Source: CAMLOF01 sp041913045 | GTDB taxonomy: Bacteria; Pseudomonadota; Gammaproteobacteria; Burkholderiales; Burkholderiaceae_C | Reading direction: 5' to 3' | Length of the DNA: 64,000 nucleotides | NCBI GenBank assembly: GCA_041913045.1 | Contig: JAYSGB010000001.1 | Location: 211,233-275,232, forward strand | Part shown: positions 32,566 through 41,703 of the stretch, piece after piece | Layout: each line of letters begins with the position of its first letter | Position numbering within the stretch: the stretch's first letter is position 1 | The notes under the pieces: model-generated | Database searches by the model: none | What the model saw: only the letters and a program-made list of their open reading frames with translations | Told to the model about the DNA's origin: nothing | Position numbers and translations under genes: made by a program

Positions 32566-33738
32566 ATGAAGATCACCGCCGTCCGCGCCCGCGTCTATGA
32601 ATGGAAAGGCCCCACCGTGCCGCCGCAGGGCAACTTCTGCTCCAACGCCATGGACCTGCTTTACTCCAGGAAGGAGACCATGAGCACCTTCCGCTTCCAC
32701 TCGTGGACCGTGGTCGAGATCGAGACCGACAACGGCATCGTTGGCCTGGGCAACGTGGCGCTCGCACCCAAGATCGCCAAGGCCATCATCGACGAGTACC
32801 TGGCCCCGCTGGTCATGGGCCAGGACCCGTGGGACTACGAGTACCTGTGGCAGCGCATGTACCGCAGCACTCATGCCTGGGGCCGCAAGGGCGTGACCAT
32901 GGCGGCCATCTCCGCCGTGGACCTGGCCATCTGGGACATCCTGGGCAAGAGCGTGAACAAGCCCGTCTTCAAGCTGCTGGGCGGCCGCACCAAGGAAAAG
33001 ATTCCCTGCTACTACAGCAAGCTCTACCGCACCGATCTCAAGGCCATGCAGGAAGAGGCGCAGACCTTCCTTGACCAGGGCTTCAAGGCCTTCAAGATGC
33101 GCTTTGGTTACGGTCCGGCACACCTGCAGGAGGGCGTGAAGGAAAACCTCAAGTCGGTGGAGGCGATCCGCGAGGTCATCGGCTACGACACCGACCTGAT
33201 GCTGGAGTGCTACATGGGCTGGAACCTGGAGTATGCCAAGCGCATCCTGCCCAAGTTGGAGAAGTTCGAGCCGCGCTGGCTGGAGGAGCCGGTGATTGCC
33301 GATGACATCGACGGCTACGCCGAGTTGAACCAGCTCACCAGCATCCCCATCTCGGGCGGCGAGCACGAGTTCAGCCTGTACGGCTTCAAGCAACTGCTCG
33401 ACAAGAAGGCCGTGAGTGTCGTGCAGTACGACACCAACCGGGTGGGTGGCATCACCGCCGCGCACAAGATCAACGCGCTGTGCGAGGCCTACAGCGTGCC
33501 GGTGATTCCGCACGCCGGCCAGATGCACAACTACCACCTGACCATGAGCACGCTGGCCTCGCCCATGAGCGAGTACTTCCCGCAGTTCGATGTGGAGGTG
33601 GGCAACGAACTGTTCTATTACATCTTCAAGGGCGAGCCGGTGGCTGACAACGGCTTCCTGGACCTGCGCGACGACGTGCCCGGTCTGGGCCTGACGCTCA
33701 ACACCGAGTACCTGGACCAGTTCCAGATCACCGAGTGA
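32566..33738 (+). CDS. Enolase-superfamily acid-sugar dehydratase
   Basis: Mandelate racemase/muconate lactonizing family, 390 aa. Seen: general base region FKMRFGYGP (K-x-R type), metal ligands in LECYMGWN, WLEEPVIADD and ISGGEHEFSLYGF, and a D/H dyad (VQYDTNRVGGI and IPHAGQMHNYH). It resembles L-rhamnonate dehydratase-type enzymes more than glucarate or galactarate dehydratases. It likely removes water from a sugar acid to give a 2-keto-3-deoxy acid, the substrate of the next enzyme. Exact sugar unknown. Confidence 0.85.
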   Translation: MKITAVRARVYEWKGPTVPPQGNFCSNAMDLLYSRKETMSTFRFHSWTVVEIETDNGIVGLGNVALAPKIAKAIIDEYLAPLVMGQDPWDYEYLWQRMYRSTHAWGRKGVTMAAISAVDLAIWDILGKSVNKPVFKLLGGRTKEKIPCYYSKLYRTDLKAMQEEAQTFLDQGFKAFKMRFGYGPAHLQEGVKENLKSVEAIREVIGYDTDLMLECYMGWNLEYAKRILPKLEKFEPRWLEEPVIADDIDGYAELNQLTSIPISGGEHEFSLYGFKQLLDKKAVSVVQYDTNRVGGITAAHKINALCEAYSVPVIPHAGQMHNYHLTMSTLASPMSEYFPQFDVEVGNELFYYIFKGEPVADNGFLDLRDDVPGLGLTLNTEYLDQFQITE

Positions 33739-33746
33739 GGTGCTGC

Positions 33747-34676
33747 ATGCCCGGACTTTCCAACCCCCGTTACCGGGGCATCTTCCCGGTGGTTCCCACC
33801 ACCTTCTTTGACGACGGCACGCTGGACCTGAGCAGCCAGAAGCGTTGCCTGGACTTCATGATCGACTCAGGCGTCGATGGTCTGTGCATCCTGGCCAACT
33901 TCTCTGAACAGTTCCTGATTGCGGACGAGGAGCGCGAGATCCTCACGCGCACGGCGCTGGAGCACGTCGCTGGTCGCGTGCCGGTGATCGTGACGACCAC
34001 GCACACCAGCACCAGGATTTGTGCGGAGCGCAGCCGCCGCGCGCAGGACATGGGCGCGGCCATGGTGATGGTGATGCCGCCCTACCACGGTGCCACCTTC
34101 CGCTTCGGCGAAGCGCAGATACAGGCCTTTTACCAGGGTGTGTCTGACGCCATCGACATCCCCATCATGGTTCAGGACGCGCCCGCCGCCGGCACGCCGC
34201 TGCCGCCTGCCTTCCTGGCCCGCATGGCCAGGGAAATCGAGCAGGTCAGCTACTTCAAGATGGAAACCGCCGGTGCGGCAAACAAGCTGCGCGAACTCAT
34301 CGCCCTGGGGGGTGAGGCCATCGAAGGCCCATGGGACGGCGAGGAGGCCATCACGCTGCTGGCCGACCTGGAAGCCGGTGCCACGGGCGCCATGACCGGA
34401 GGCGGCTTTGCCGACGGCATCCGCCCCATCATCCAGGCGCACCGCGCGGGCGACAAGGACAGGGCCTTCGCCGAATACCAGCGCTGGTTGCCACTGATCA
34501 ACCACGAGAACCGCCAGGCCGGTTTCCTGGCTGCCAAGGCGCTCATGAAGGAAGGCGGCGTGATCGCCTGCGAGGCGCCACGCGCCCCCTGGCCACCCAT
34601 GCACCCCGAAGTGCGCCGTCAACTGATCGACATCGCGCGCCGGCTTGACCCGCTGGTGCTGCGCTGGGGCCGCTGA
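33747..34676 (+). CDS. DapA-family L-2-keto-3-deoxyarabonate dehydratase-like protein
   Basis: 309 aa TIM barrel. Schiff-base lysine K171 in SYFKMETAGAANKLREL. The sequence runs closely parallel to what I remember of the L-KDA dehydratase of Azospirillum brasilense (RHRGIFPVVPTTF, MPPYHGATFR, IMVQDAP, EGPWDGEEAITLLADL, PLINHENRQ), including QDAP where DapA has the YNxP tyrosine. This enzyme turns 2-keto-3-deoxypentonate into 2-oxoglutarate semialdehyde. ATG 33747 lies nine bases after the dehydratase stop. The assignment is from memory of the family, not a search. Confidence 0.8.
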   Translation: MPGLSNPRYRGIFPVVPTTFFDDGTLDLSSQKRCLDFMIDSGVDGLCILANFSEQFLIADEEREILTRTALEHVAGRVPVIVTTTHTSTRICAERSRRAQDMGAAMVMVMPPYHGATFRFGEAQIQAFYQGVSDAIDIPIMVQDAPAAGTPLPPAFLARMAREIEQVSYFKMETAGAANKLRELIALGGEAIEGPWDGEEAITLLADLEAGATGAMTGGGFADGIRPIIQAHRAGDKDRAFAEYQRWLPLINHENRQAGFLAAKALMKEGGVIACEAPRAPWPPMHPEVRRQLIDIARRLDPLVLRWGR

Positions 34677-34707
34677 GGCAAACCTTTTTTTTACACAGGA
34701 GACAACC

Positions 34708-35700
34708 ATGAAACTGCGTCAATTCATTCAACTTCCCATCTTGTGCGCCGGCCTGGCCGCTGCCATGGCCCTGCCCTTGTCGGCCCAGGCGCAGACCAAG
34801 CTGCGCTTCGCCCACGCTGGCCCGGACACATCCTCTCAACATCTGGCCGCCCTGGAGTTCGCCAAGATGGTCAAGGAGCGCAGCCAGGGCAAGCTGGAGG
34901 TGCAGGTGTTCCCGGCCAGTCAACTCGGCAACGACGCCACCGTCATCGGTGGTGTGCGGGGCGGCAGCATCGACATGATGATGGCTGGCAGCGGCAACTT
35001 TGCAGGATTGAACTCGCGCTTCGAGGTGCTGGACATTCCCTTCCTGTTCCGTGACCGGGAACACGCCTACAAGGCCGTGGACCAGCAGGTGGGCCAGGAT
35101 CTGATGAAGGCGCTGGAGGGCAGCGGGCTCAAGCAACTGGCCTTCTGGGAGGTGGGTTTCCGCTCCATCACCACCAAGAACCGCGCGGTGCGCACGCCTG
35201 CCGACGTCAAGGGCCTCAAGATCCGCACCCAGCCCAACCCCGTTCACGTGCAGGCCTGGAAGCTGCTGGGCACCAATCCTGTTCCCATGCCGCTGAGCGA
35301 GCTCTACAGTGCGTTGGAGTCGGGCGCAGTGGATGCTCAGGAACACCCGATCGAGATCACCTACTCCGCCAAGTTCTACGAGGTGCAGAAGCACCTGACC
35401 TTGACCCGGCACGCCTTCACCGCCATGCCGGTGGTCCTCAACAAGGCCAAGTTCGACGCTCTTGCCCCCGACTTGCAGAAGGTGCTGCTGGACGCCGCGC
35501 AGGAGGCCAAGCAGTTCCAGCGCCAGCTTAACCAGAAGAACGAGGCCCAGATCATTGCCGAGCTGCGCAAGCAGGGCATGAACGTGGTTGAGAACTTCGA
35601 CCCGGCGGCTTTCAAGGCCCAGATCGGTGACGAACTGCGCAAGGCCTATGTGGCAAAGAACGGCCCGGAACTGCTGGCCGCGGTGGATGCCATCAAGTAA
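34708..35700 (+). CDS. TRAP transporter binding protein (DctP-like), copy 1
   Basis: 330 aa periplasmic protein with signal peptide ending LSAQAQ. Seen: KLRFAHAGPDTSSQHLAALEFA, the DctP core GLKIRTQPNPVHVQAWKLLGTNPVPMPLSELYSALESGAVD with the arginine that binds carboxylates, and C-terminal helices. ATG 34708 follows AGGAGA. It serves the DctQM pair at 29647-31440. A paralogue lies at 36708. Confidence 0.93.
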   Translation: MKLRQFIQLPILCAGLAAAMALPLSAQAQTKLRFAHAGPDTSSQHLAALEFAKMVKERSQGKLEVQVFPASQLGNDATVIGGVRGGSIDMMMAGSGNFAGLNSRFEVLDIPFLFRDREHAYKAVDQQVGQDLMKALEGSGLKQLAFWEVGFRSITTKNRAVRTPADVKGLKIRTQPNPVHVQAWKLLGTNPVPMPLSELYSALESGAVDAQEHPIEITYSAKFYEVQKHLTLTRHAFTAMPVVLNKAKFDALAPDLQKVLLDAAQEAKQFQRQLNQKNEAQIIAELRKQGMNVVENFDPAAFKAQIGDELRKAYVAKNGPELLAAVDAIK

Positions 35701-35730
35701 CGCCCAACGCACGGCCCCGAGGACACGAGC

Positions 35731-36675
35731 ATGAGCAAGAAAGAAACCCTGCTGCTGGTGCAGAAGTGCGCGCACACCTTCAGCTTCTACGACCTGGCCT
35801 CGGGCCAGGCCGAAAAGCACATCGTGCTGCCCAACTTTCCGCACGAGTTCACGGTCGATCCGGTGCGCACGATGGCCTACGTGGGCCACTACGGCATCGA
35901 GACGGCCGGCCACCTGGGCGACGCCGGGGGACACTCCGTCTTCGTCATCGATCTGCAGCGGCGTGAGCACGTGCACACGCTCAACCTGTGGCCCTACCAC
36001 CGTCCTCACGGCCTCACGGTGGACGCCCGGGGGCGCTTGTACGTCATGTCCGAAGGGCACAACGTGCTGCTGCGCTTCTCCGATCCGGTGAACCGCCACG
36101 TGCCCGACCTGGCCGTGCCCTCGGGCGGTTACAAGACCCACCTGTTCGCGCTGACACGTGACGCCGAAACCGCCTACGCGCTCAACCTGCTGTCCAACAC
36201 CGTCACCAAGATCCGGCCCAACGACCCCACCTTCACGCCCGTGGCCATGGTGCCGGGGCCGGTGCCTGAAGGCAACGTGTTGTCGGCTGACGAGTCGCTG
36301 CTTTACGTAGCCAACCGGGGCGATGACACCCTGGTCGCCGTGGACACGGCCAGCATGACTGTGGTGGCTCGTGGCAAGACGCGGCGCGACCCCAACCGGG
36401 TTTACCGCTTCCAGGCGGCAGACGGACAGGACCGGTTGATCACCACCAACTCAGGTGAACACTCGCTGTCCGTGTTCGACACAGGGCTGCGAGAGCTTTT
36501 CTGCCTGCCGTTGCCAAGCAACCCGCTGGCGCTGTCACTTCACCCTGACGAGCGTGCTGCCTTCATTTCATTCCAGGACGAAACAGTGCGCCGCCTGAAC
36601 CTGGACACATTCGAGTTCAGCCAGACCCTCAAAACGCTGCGCGAACCCGACTCGTCCTACGTCTGGCGGCATTGA
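35731..36675 (+). CDS. YncE-like beta-propeller protein
   Basis: 314 aa without signal peptide, with repeated beta-propeller blades (for example HEFTVDPVRTMAYVGHYG, HGLTVDARGRLYVMSEGH, NVLSADESLLYVANRGDD). Similar proteins are annotated as YncE family or as lactonases. It lies between the two DctP genes in the sugar-acid cluster, so a lactonase or sensor role is possible; catalytic residues cannot be pointed out. Confidence 0.75.
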   Translation: MSKKETLLLVQKCAHTFSFYDLASGQAEKHIVLPNFPHEFTVDPVRTMAYVGHYGIETAGHLGDAGGHSVFVIDLQRREHVHTLNLWPYHRPHGLTVDARGRLYVMSEGHNVLLRFSDPVNRHVPDLAVPSGGYKTHLFALTRDAETAYALNLLSNTVTKIRPNDPTFTPVAMVPGPVPEGNVLSADESLLYVANRGDDTLVAVDTASMTVVARGKTRRDPNRVYRFQAADGQDRLITTNSGEHSLSVFDTGLRELFCLPLPSNPLALSLHPDERAAFISFQDETVRRLNLDTFEFSQTLKTLREPDSSYVWRH

Positions 36676-36707
36676 GCCTCCCAAAGCCCTCTTTACAGGA
36701 GACACGA

Positions 36708-37694
36708 ATGAACACGTCGAATCTGCCCAGGCGCGCCTTGTGTTCGCTGGCATTGGCCACCCTTGCATTGGGCGCCAGTGCACAAACCCTCAAGCTGCGC
36801 ATGGCCCACTCGGGGGCTGAAGCCGAGACCCAGCACGCCGCCGCGCTGGAATTTGCCAAGCAGGTCAAGGCTCGAACCAACGGTCAGGTCGAGGTGCAGG
36901 TCTACGCCGCCAGTGCGCTCGGCAACGACAACACCGCGATTGCTGGCGTGCGTGGCGGCACTATTGACCTGGCAACCTCGGGCACGCCCTATTACACCGG
37001 CATGGTTGGGCGCATGAACGTGTTGGATCTGCCCTATATGTTCACCAGTGCCGAACATGCTTACAAGGTGCTGGACGGCCCCATCGGCCGTGGCCTGCTG
37101 GACGAGCTTGAGGCGCACAACCTCAAGGGCTTGGCTTACTGGGAAGTGGGTTTCCGCAGCCTGACGAATTCGCGCCGCCCGGTGCGCACTCCAGATGACG
37201 TCAAGGGCCTCAAGGTTCGCACCACGCCCAACCCGGCCCACCTGAAGGCATTCCAGTTGTTTGGTGCCACGCCCACGCCCATGCCCCTGGCCGAGGTCTT
37301 TCCGGCGTTGGAGAGCAAGGCCATCGATGGCCAGGAGAACCCGGTGGGTATCGTCCGTGGCAACAAGTTCAACGAGGTACAGAAGTACATGTCGATGACG
37401 CGCCACGCCTACACCGCCATGCCCGTGGTCATGAACAAGGCGAAGTTCACCGGGCTGTCTGCGGCGCAGCAGCAGGCCCTGATAGATGCGGCCGTCGCGG
37501 CAGGCACCTTCCAGCGCGAGTTGATCCGCAAGAACGAGGCCAGCGACATTGCCTTTTTGCGCGCCAACGGCATGCAGATCGAGGAAAACATCAACACCGA
37601 GCCCTTCCGCAAGCTGGTGGCCGAACCCATCAAGCAGATGTTTGCCGAGAAGTACGGCAGCCAGTTGGTGGATGCCGTTGCAAACACGCGTTGA
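36708..37694 (+). CDS. TRAP transporter binding protein (DctP-like), copy 2
   Basis: 328 aa with a signal peptide ending LGASAQ. The same DctP core is present (GLKVRTTPNPAHLKAFQLFGATPTPMPLAEVFPALESKAID). It is a clear paralogue of the protein at 34708 but differs in the ligand region (QENPVGIVRGNKFNEVQ in place of QEHPIEITYSAKFYEVQ), so it may take a related but different acid. AGGAGA precedes ATG 36708. Confidence 0.93.
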   Translation: MNTSNLPRRALCSLALATLALGASAQTLKLRMAHSGAEAETQHAAALEFAKQVKARTNGQVEVQVYAASALGNDNTAIAGVRGGTIDLATSGTPYYTGMVGRMNVLDLPYMFTSAEHAYKVLDGPIGRGLLDELEAHNLKGLAYWEVGFRSLTNSRRPVRTPDDVKGLKVRTTPNPAHLKAFQLFGATPTPMPLAEVFPALESKAIDGQENPVGIVRGNKFNEVQKYMSMTRHAYTAMPVVMNKAKFTGLSAAQQQALIDAAVAAGTFQRELIRKNEASDIAFLRANGMQIEENINTEPFRKLVAEPIKQMFAEKYGSQLVDAVANTR

Positions 37695-37695
37695 C

Positions 37696-38655
37696 ATGGA
37701 CGGCGCAGATGATGTTCGCTTCTTGCCGCCCCGGGCGGTGGTGGATGCACACCATCACCTTTGGGACTTGGGGGCAGGCAGCTATCCCTGGTTGCAGCAG
37801 GCTTACGATCCCGAGGCCTTCTTTCTGGGTGACCACCAGGCCTTGCGGCAAAACTTTCTGCCCCCCGATTACCGGCGCATCAGCCAGGGTTGCGGGGTGC
37901 TGGCCACGGTGCACGTGGAAGCCGAACGCGACCGGAGTGAACAGGTGGCGGAGACCGCCTGGTTGCACGGTATGAACCGCCAGCACGGCATGCCGAATGC
38001 GGTGGTGGCCCATGTCTGGCTGGACCGGCCCGACACCGAAGAGCGCCTGCTGCAACACCTGGCCTACCCATTGGTACGTGGCATACGCAGCAAGCCCGTG
38101 ACGGCCCGTGCGCCGGGTGAAGACGTTCGCGGCCTGCCCGGCACCATGCAGGACGAGCGCTGGCTGCGCGGGCTGGCCTTGCTTGAGCGTCATGGGCTGA
38201 GCTGGGACCTGCGCGTGCCTGCCTGGCACCTCACCGAGGCGGCCGAAGTGGCAGCGGCTTTTCCGCAGCTTGCCATCGTGCTCAATCATCATGGTTTCGC
38301 CTGGGACCGCAGCGAGGCCGGGCTGGCGCTTTGGCGCGAGGGCATGGCCGCATTGGCCGCCCAGCCCAACGTGCACGTCAAGCTTTCCGAGTTCGGCTTG
38401 CGCGACCAGCCCTGGACCGAAGCTGACAACGCCCGCATCGTGCGCGAGACGGTCGAACTGTTTGGCTGGCAGCGCTGCATGTTCGCCAGCAACTTCCCAG
38501 TTGCCGGTCTGCGCATCGGTTTCGCTCCCCTGGTGGACGCCATGTGGCTCATGCTGGCCTGGCTCGACGCCAAACAGCAACAAGCGGTCATGGCTGGCAA
38601 CGCGCTGCGTTTCTACCGCATCGAACTGCCTCAGGCAGCCTCACCTTCCACCTGA
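37696..38655 (+). CDS. Amidohydrolase-type lactonase (COG3618-like)
   Basis: 319 aa TIM-barrel metal hydrolase. Seen: VVDAHHHLWDLGAGSYPWL at the N terminus, HVEAERD, VLNHHGFAW, KLSEFG and MFASNFPV. This matches the amidohydrolase_2 group that includes sugar lactonases (rhamnono-, fucono- or galactarolactonase). It likely opens the sugar lactone to the acid used by the dehydratase. ATG 37696 is one base after the DctP stop. Confidence 0.85.
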   Translation: MDGADDVRFLPPRAVVDAHHHLWDLGAGSYPWLQQAYDPEAFFLGDHQALRQNFLPPDYRRISQGCGVLATVHVEAERDRSEQVAETAWLHGMNRQHGMPNAVVAHVWLDRPDTEERLLQHLAYPLVRGIRSKPVTARAPGEDVRGLPGTMQDERWLRGLALLERHGLSWDLRVPAWHLTEAAEVAAAFPQLAIVLNHHGFAWDRSEAGLALWREGMAALAAQPNVHVKLSEFGLRDQPWTEADNARIVRETVELFGWQRCMFASNFPVAGLRIGFAPLVDAMWLMLAWLDAKQQQAVMAGNALRFYRIELPQAASPST

Positions 38656-38672
38656 ACCCTCCAGGCTTTTCC

Positions 38673-40109
38673 ATGGACATCTACAAACACCTCATCAACG
38701 GCGAATGGGTCGCCGGCAGTTCTGTTCTGCACAACGTCAATCCATCCAACCTCAGCGACCTGGTGGGCGAGTACGCCGCCGGTGACGCGGCCCAGGTGGA
38801 CCTGGCCGTGCAGGCCGCGCGGGCGGCGTTCCCCGCGTGGTCTGCCAGCGGCGTGCAGGCGCGTGCCGACGCGCTCGAGAAGATCGGCAGCGAAATCCTG
38901 GCCCGGCGCGAAGCCCTCGGCCAGTTGCTGGCCCGAGAGGAGGGCAAAACCCTGCCCGAGGCCATAGGAGAAGTCACGCGTGCCGGCCAGATCTTCAAGT
39001 TCTTCGCCGGTGAATGCCTGCGCACGGCTGGCGAGGTGCTGCCCTCGGTGCGTCCGGGCATCGGTGTGGAGATCACACGCGAGCCCCTCGGCGTCATTGG
39101 CCTGGTCACCCCCTGGAACTTCCCCATCGCCATTCCGGCCTGGAAGATCGCCCCCGCGCTCGCCTACGGCAACTGCGTGGTCATCAAGCCTGCCGACCTG
39201 GTGCCAGGCAGCGCCTGGGCGTTGGCCGAGATCATCAGCCGCAGCGGCGTCCCCGCCGGTGTCTTCAACCTGGTCATGGGCCAGGGCCGCACCGTGGGCG
39301 AGGCGCTCGTCAACCACCCTGGTGTGGACGGCATCAGCTTCACCGGGTCGCAGGCGGTGGGCCGGCGCATTGCCGAAGCGTGCGTGGCACAGCACAAGAA
39401 GGTGCAGCTGGAGATGGGGGGCAAGAACCCCCAGGTGGTTCTCGACGACGCCGATCTGGCACAGGCCGTGGAACTGTGCGCACAAAGTGCCTTTTTCTCC
39501 ACCGGCCAGCGTTGCACCGCTTCCAGCCGGTTGATCGTTACCGCCGGCATTCATGACCGCTTCGTTGATGCGCTGGCCCAGCGTGTGCGTGCCCTGCGGG
39601 TGGACAACGCACTCAAGGCCGGCACCGAAATCGGCCCCGTGGTCAGCGAGGCGCAGCTGGAGCAGGACCTTGCCTACGTGGCCCTGGCCCGGGCCGAGGG
39701 CGGCGAACTGGTGTGCGGCGGGAACCGTCTGCAGCGCGACACCGAAGGCTATTACATGGCGCCAGCCTTGATCGCAGAGACCGCGCCACAGATGCGCATC
39801 AACCGCGAGGAAGTCTTCGGCCCTGTGGCAAGTGTCATAAGGGTGCGCGACTATGAGGAGGCCTTGGCCGTGGCCAACGACACCAGCTTCGGCCTCTCGG
39901 CCGGTATCGCCACGTCCAGCCTGCGCCATGCCACGCATTTCAAGAGGCACGCCCAGGCAGGCATGGTGATGGTCAACCTGCCCACGGCTGGAGTGGACTA
40001 CCACGTGCCCTTCGGCGGGCGCAAGGCCTCCAGCTACGGGGCCAGAGAGCAAGGCCGTTACGCGGTGGAATTCTTCACCACGGTCAAGACGGCCTACACC
40101 CTGGCCTGA
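38673..40109 (+). CDS. Aldehyde dehydrogenase, predicted 2-oxoglutarate semialdehyde dehydrogenase
   Basis: 478 aa NAD(P)-dependent ALDH. Seen: TPWNFPIAIPAWKIAPALAYG, general base in LEMGGKNPQ, the catalytic cysteine in STGQRCTASSRL and EEVFGPVASVI. The family alone cannot give the substrate; the neighbouring KDA-dehydratase-like enzyme produces 2-oxoglutarate semialdehyde, which this enzyme would oxidise to 2-oxoglutarate. Its end overlaps the convergent MocR gene by 16 bases. Last gene of the cluster. Confidence 0.88.
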   Translation: MDIYKHLINGEWVAGSSVLHNVNPSNLSDLVGEYAAGDAAQVDLAVQAARAAFPAWSASGVQARADALEKIGSEILARREALGQLLAREEGKTLPEAIGEVTRAGQIFKFFAGECLRTAGEVLPSVRPGIGVEITREPLGVIGLVTPWNFPIAIPAWKIAPALAYGNCVVIKPADLVPGSAWALAEIISRSGVPAGVFNLVMGQGRTVGEALVNHPGVDGISFTGSQAVGRRIAEACVAQHKKVQLEMGGKNPQVVLDDADLAQAVELCAQSAFFSTGQRCTASSRLIVTAGIHDRFVDALAQRVRALRVDNALKAGTEIGPVVSEAQLEQDLAYVALARAEGGELVCGGNRLQRDTEGYYMAPALIAETAPQMRINREEVFGPVASVIRVRDYEEALAVANDTSFGLSAGIATSSLRHATHFKRHAQAGMVMVNLPTAGVDYHVPFGGRKASSYGAREQGRYAVEFFTTVKTAYTLA

Positions 40110-41578
40110 CCGCCGTCGGGCAAGGCGGCCTGCACCACCCGCGCCACCACGGGGCCATGCCGTTTGATGGCCTCTGGCGCTGCGTACCCGTAGCCGATGG
40201 CCAGCCCGCGCAAGTCCTGCCGCTGCAGGCAGTAGGCCGACAGCGGCCGCACGGTCAGGCCCTCGCGGGCGGCCTGTGCGGCAATGGCCCGGTCATCCGC
40301 GTGGTCTGGCAGCCGCAGGCACAGGTGCAGCCCCTGTGCTGCGCCGTGGATGCGCCCCAGTCCGCTGGTCAGCACGGGCGCCAGCGTGTCCACCAGCAGT
40401 TGGCGGCGTTCGGCGTACGTCTGGCGGGCACGGCGCAGGGCGCTGGCAAAGTGGCCCATCTCAATGAACTCGGCCAGCGCTGCCTGCAGCGGCATCTGGC
40501 CCGGGCGGTTCAGGTCGTAATGCGCCTGCTTGAAGGCGTGCACCAGCGTCTTGGGCACCACCAGGTAACCCAGCTTCAGGCCCGGGTACAGCACCTTCGA
40601 GAACGTGCCCATGTAGAGCACGCGGCCTTCGGCGTCCAGCCCCGCCAGTGACGAAATGGGCGGCCCGCTGAAGCGGAATTCGCTGTCGTAGTCGTCTTCC
40701 AGCACCCAGGCGTTGCAGCGGCTCGCGCTGGCCAGCAACTGCTGCCGCCGCGCCAGCGACATCACCGCGCCCGTGGGGTACTGGTGCGAGGGTGTCACGT
40801 AGATCAGCCGGGGCGGCTTGCGTTCGTCCGCTTCGCTGGGGGCGATGCCTTCGTCGTCCACCGCCACGGGGTGGATGGCCAGGCCCGTGGCCGTGAAGGC
40901 CTTGACCGCGCCCCAGTAGGCCGGGTCTTCCAGCCACACGGTGTCGCCATGGTCGGCCAGCAGGTGCGCGCACAGTTCCAGCGACTGCTGCGTGCCGCTG
41001 GTGATGAGGACCTGATCGGCGTCCAGCCGCACGCTGCGGAAGACGCGCAGGTAATCGGCCACCGCGCGGCGCAGCGGGCCGTAGCCGCCCGAGTCGTTGT
41101 AGTCCAGCATCTCGGGGTAGGCCGCGCGCCAGTGCTTGTTCTGCAGGCGCTGCCACAACGCCACGGGAAAGGCGCTGAAATCCGCCGTGCCCGGCGCAAA
41201 GGGCTGGATCTCCAGGTCGCTTGCGCGGTGGCGCTGGGTGAGTGCGTCGCCCCGGGCCGACAGGCGTGCCGCAGGCACCGCCATTGGCGCCCATTGGCGC
41301 GTGGCGCGCTGGGGCACGTGGTCGTGCACATAGGTGCCGCTGCCCACGTGGCTCACCAGGTAGCCTTCCACCGTCAACTGCCCCAGGGCGGCCACCACCG
41401 TGTTGCGCGACAGCGCCAGGTCGTGTGCCAGGTCGCGGCTCGATGGCAGGCGGTCACCCGCCACCAGCTTGCCGTCCAGCAGCGCATGGCGCAGCGCCTC
41501 GTACAGGCGGCGGTGCAAGGGCAGCTCGCCGGTTTCGCCCAGGCGGGCCATCTCGGCCAGGAGGTATTCGGACAGCAT
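40094..41578 (-). CDS. MocR/GabR-type regulator (GntR HTH plus aminotransferase domain)
   Basis: 494 aa. N-terminal GntR winged helix (LYEALRHALLDGKLVAGDRLPSSR, then LALSRNTVVAALGQL) joined to a fold-type I aminotransferase domain with the PLP lysine in MGTFSKVLYPGLKLGY. MocR proteins use the PLP-bound effector to switch transcription. It is divergent from the puuD-like gene, so control of gamma-glutamyl polyamine catabolism is likely. Confidence 0.92.
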   Translation of the reverse strand: MLSEYLLAEMARLGETGELPLHRRLYEALRHALLDGKLVAGDRLPSSRDLAHDLALSRNTVVAALGQLTVEGYLVSHVGSGTYVHDHVPQRATRQWAPMAVPAARLSARGDALTQRHRASDLEIQPFAPGTADFSAFPVALWQRLQNKHWRAAYPEMLDYNDSGGYGPLRRAVADYLRVFRSVRLDADQVLITSGTQQSLELCAHLLADHGDTVWLEDPAYWGAVKAFTATGLAIHPVAVDDEGIAPSEADERKPPRLIYVTPSHQYPTGAVMSLARRQQLLASASRCNAWVLEDDYDSEFRFSGPPISSLAGLDAEGRVLYMGTFSKVLYPGLKLGYLVVPKTLVHAFKQAHYDLNRPGQMPLQAALAEFIEMGHFASALRRARQTYAERRQLLVDTLAPVLTSGLGRIHGAAQGLHLCLRLPDHADDRAIAAQAAREGLTVRPLSAYCLQRQDLRGLAIGYGYAAPEAIKRHGPVVARVVQAALPDGGQARV

Positions 41579-41703
41579 GGCGCGTTTCCTGCGTGGGTGG
41601 CGGGGCCAGCAGGCGCTTGATTGGCACCATGGTCTTGCCCCAAATGGCCCCCATTTTGAACCAATTTAACCGGCAGAATGGTTTTGAACACATGGAGACC
41701 CGA
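41579..41703. promoter_or_regulatory. Divergent MocR / puuD control region
   Basis: 125-base gap with an AT-richer core. It contains a direct repeat TTTTGAAC at 41654-41661 and 41682-41689 (28 bases apart, within ATTTTGAACC and GTTTTGAACA). MocR regulators commonly bind direct repeats, so these are candidate operator halves. No convincing -35/-10 pair seen. Confidence 0.45.
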
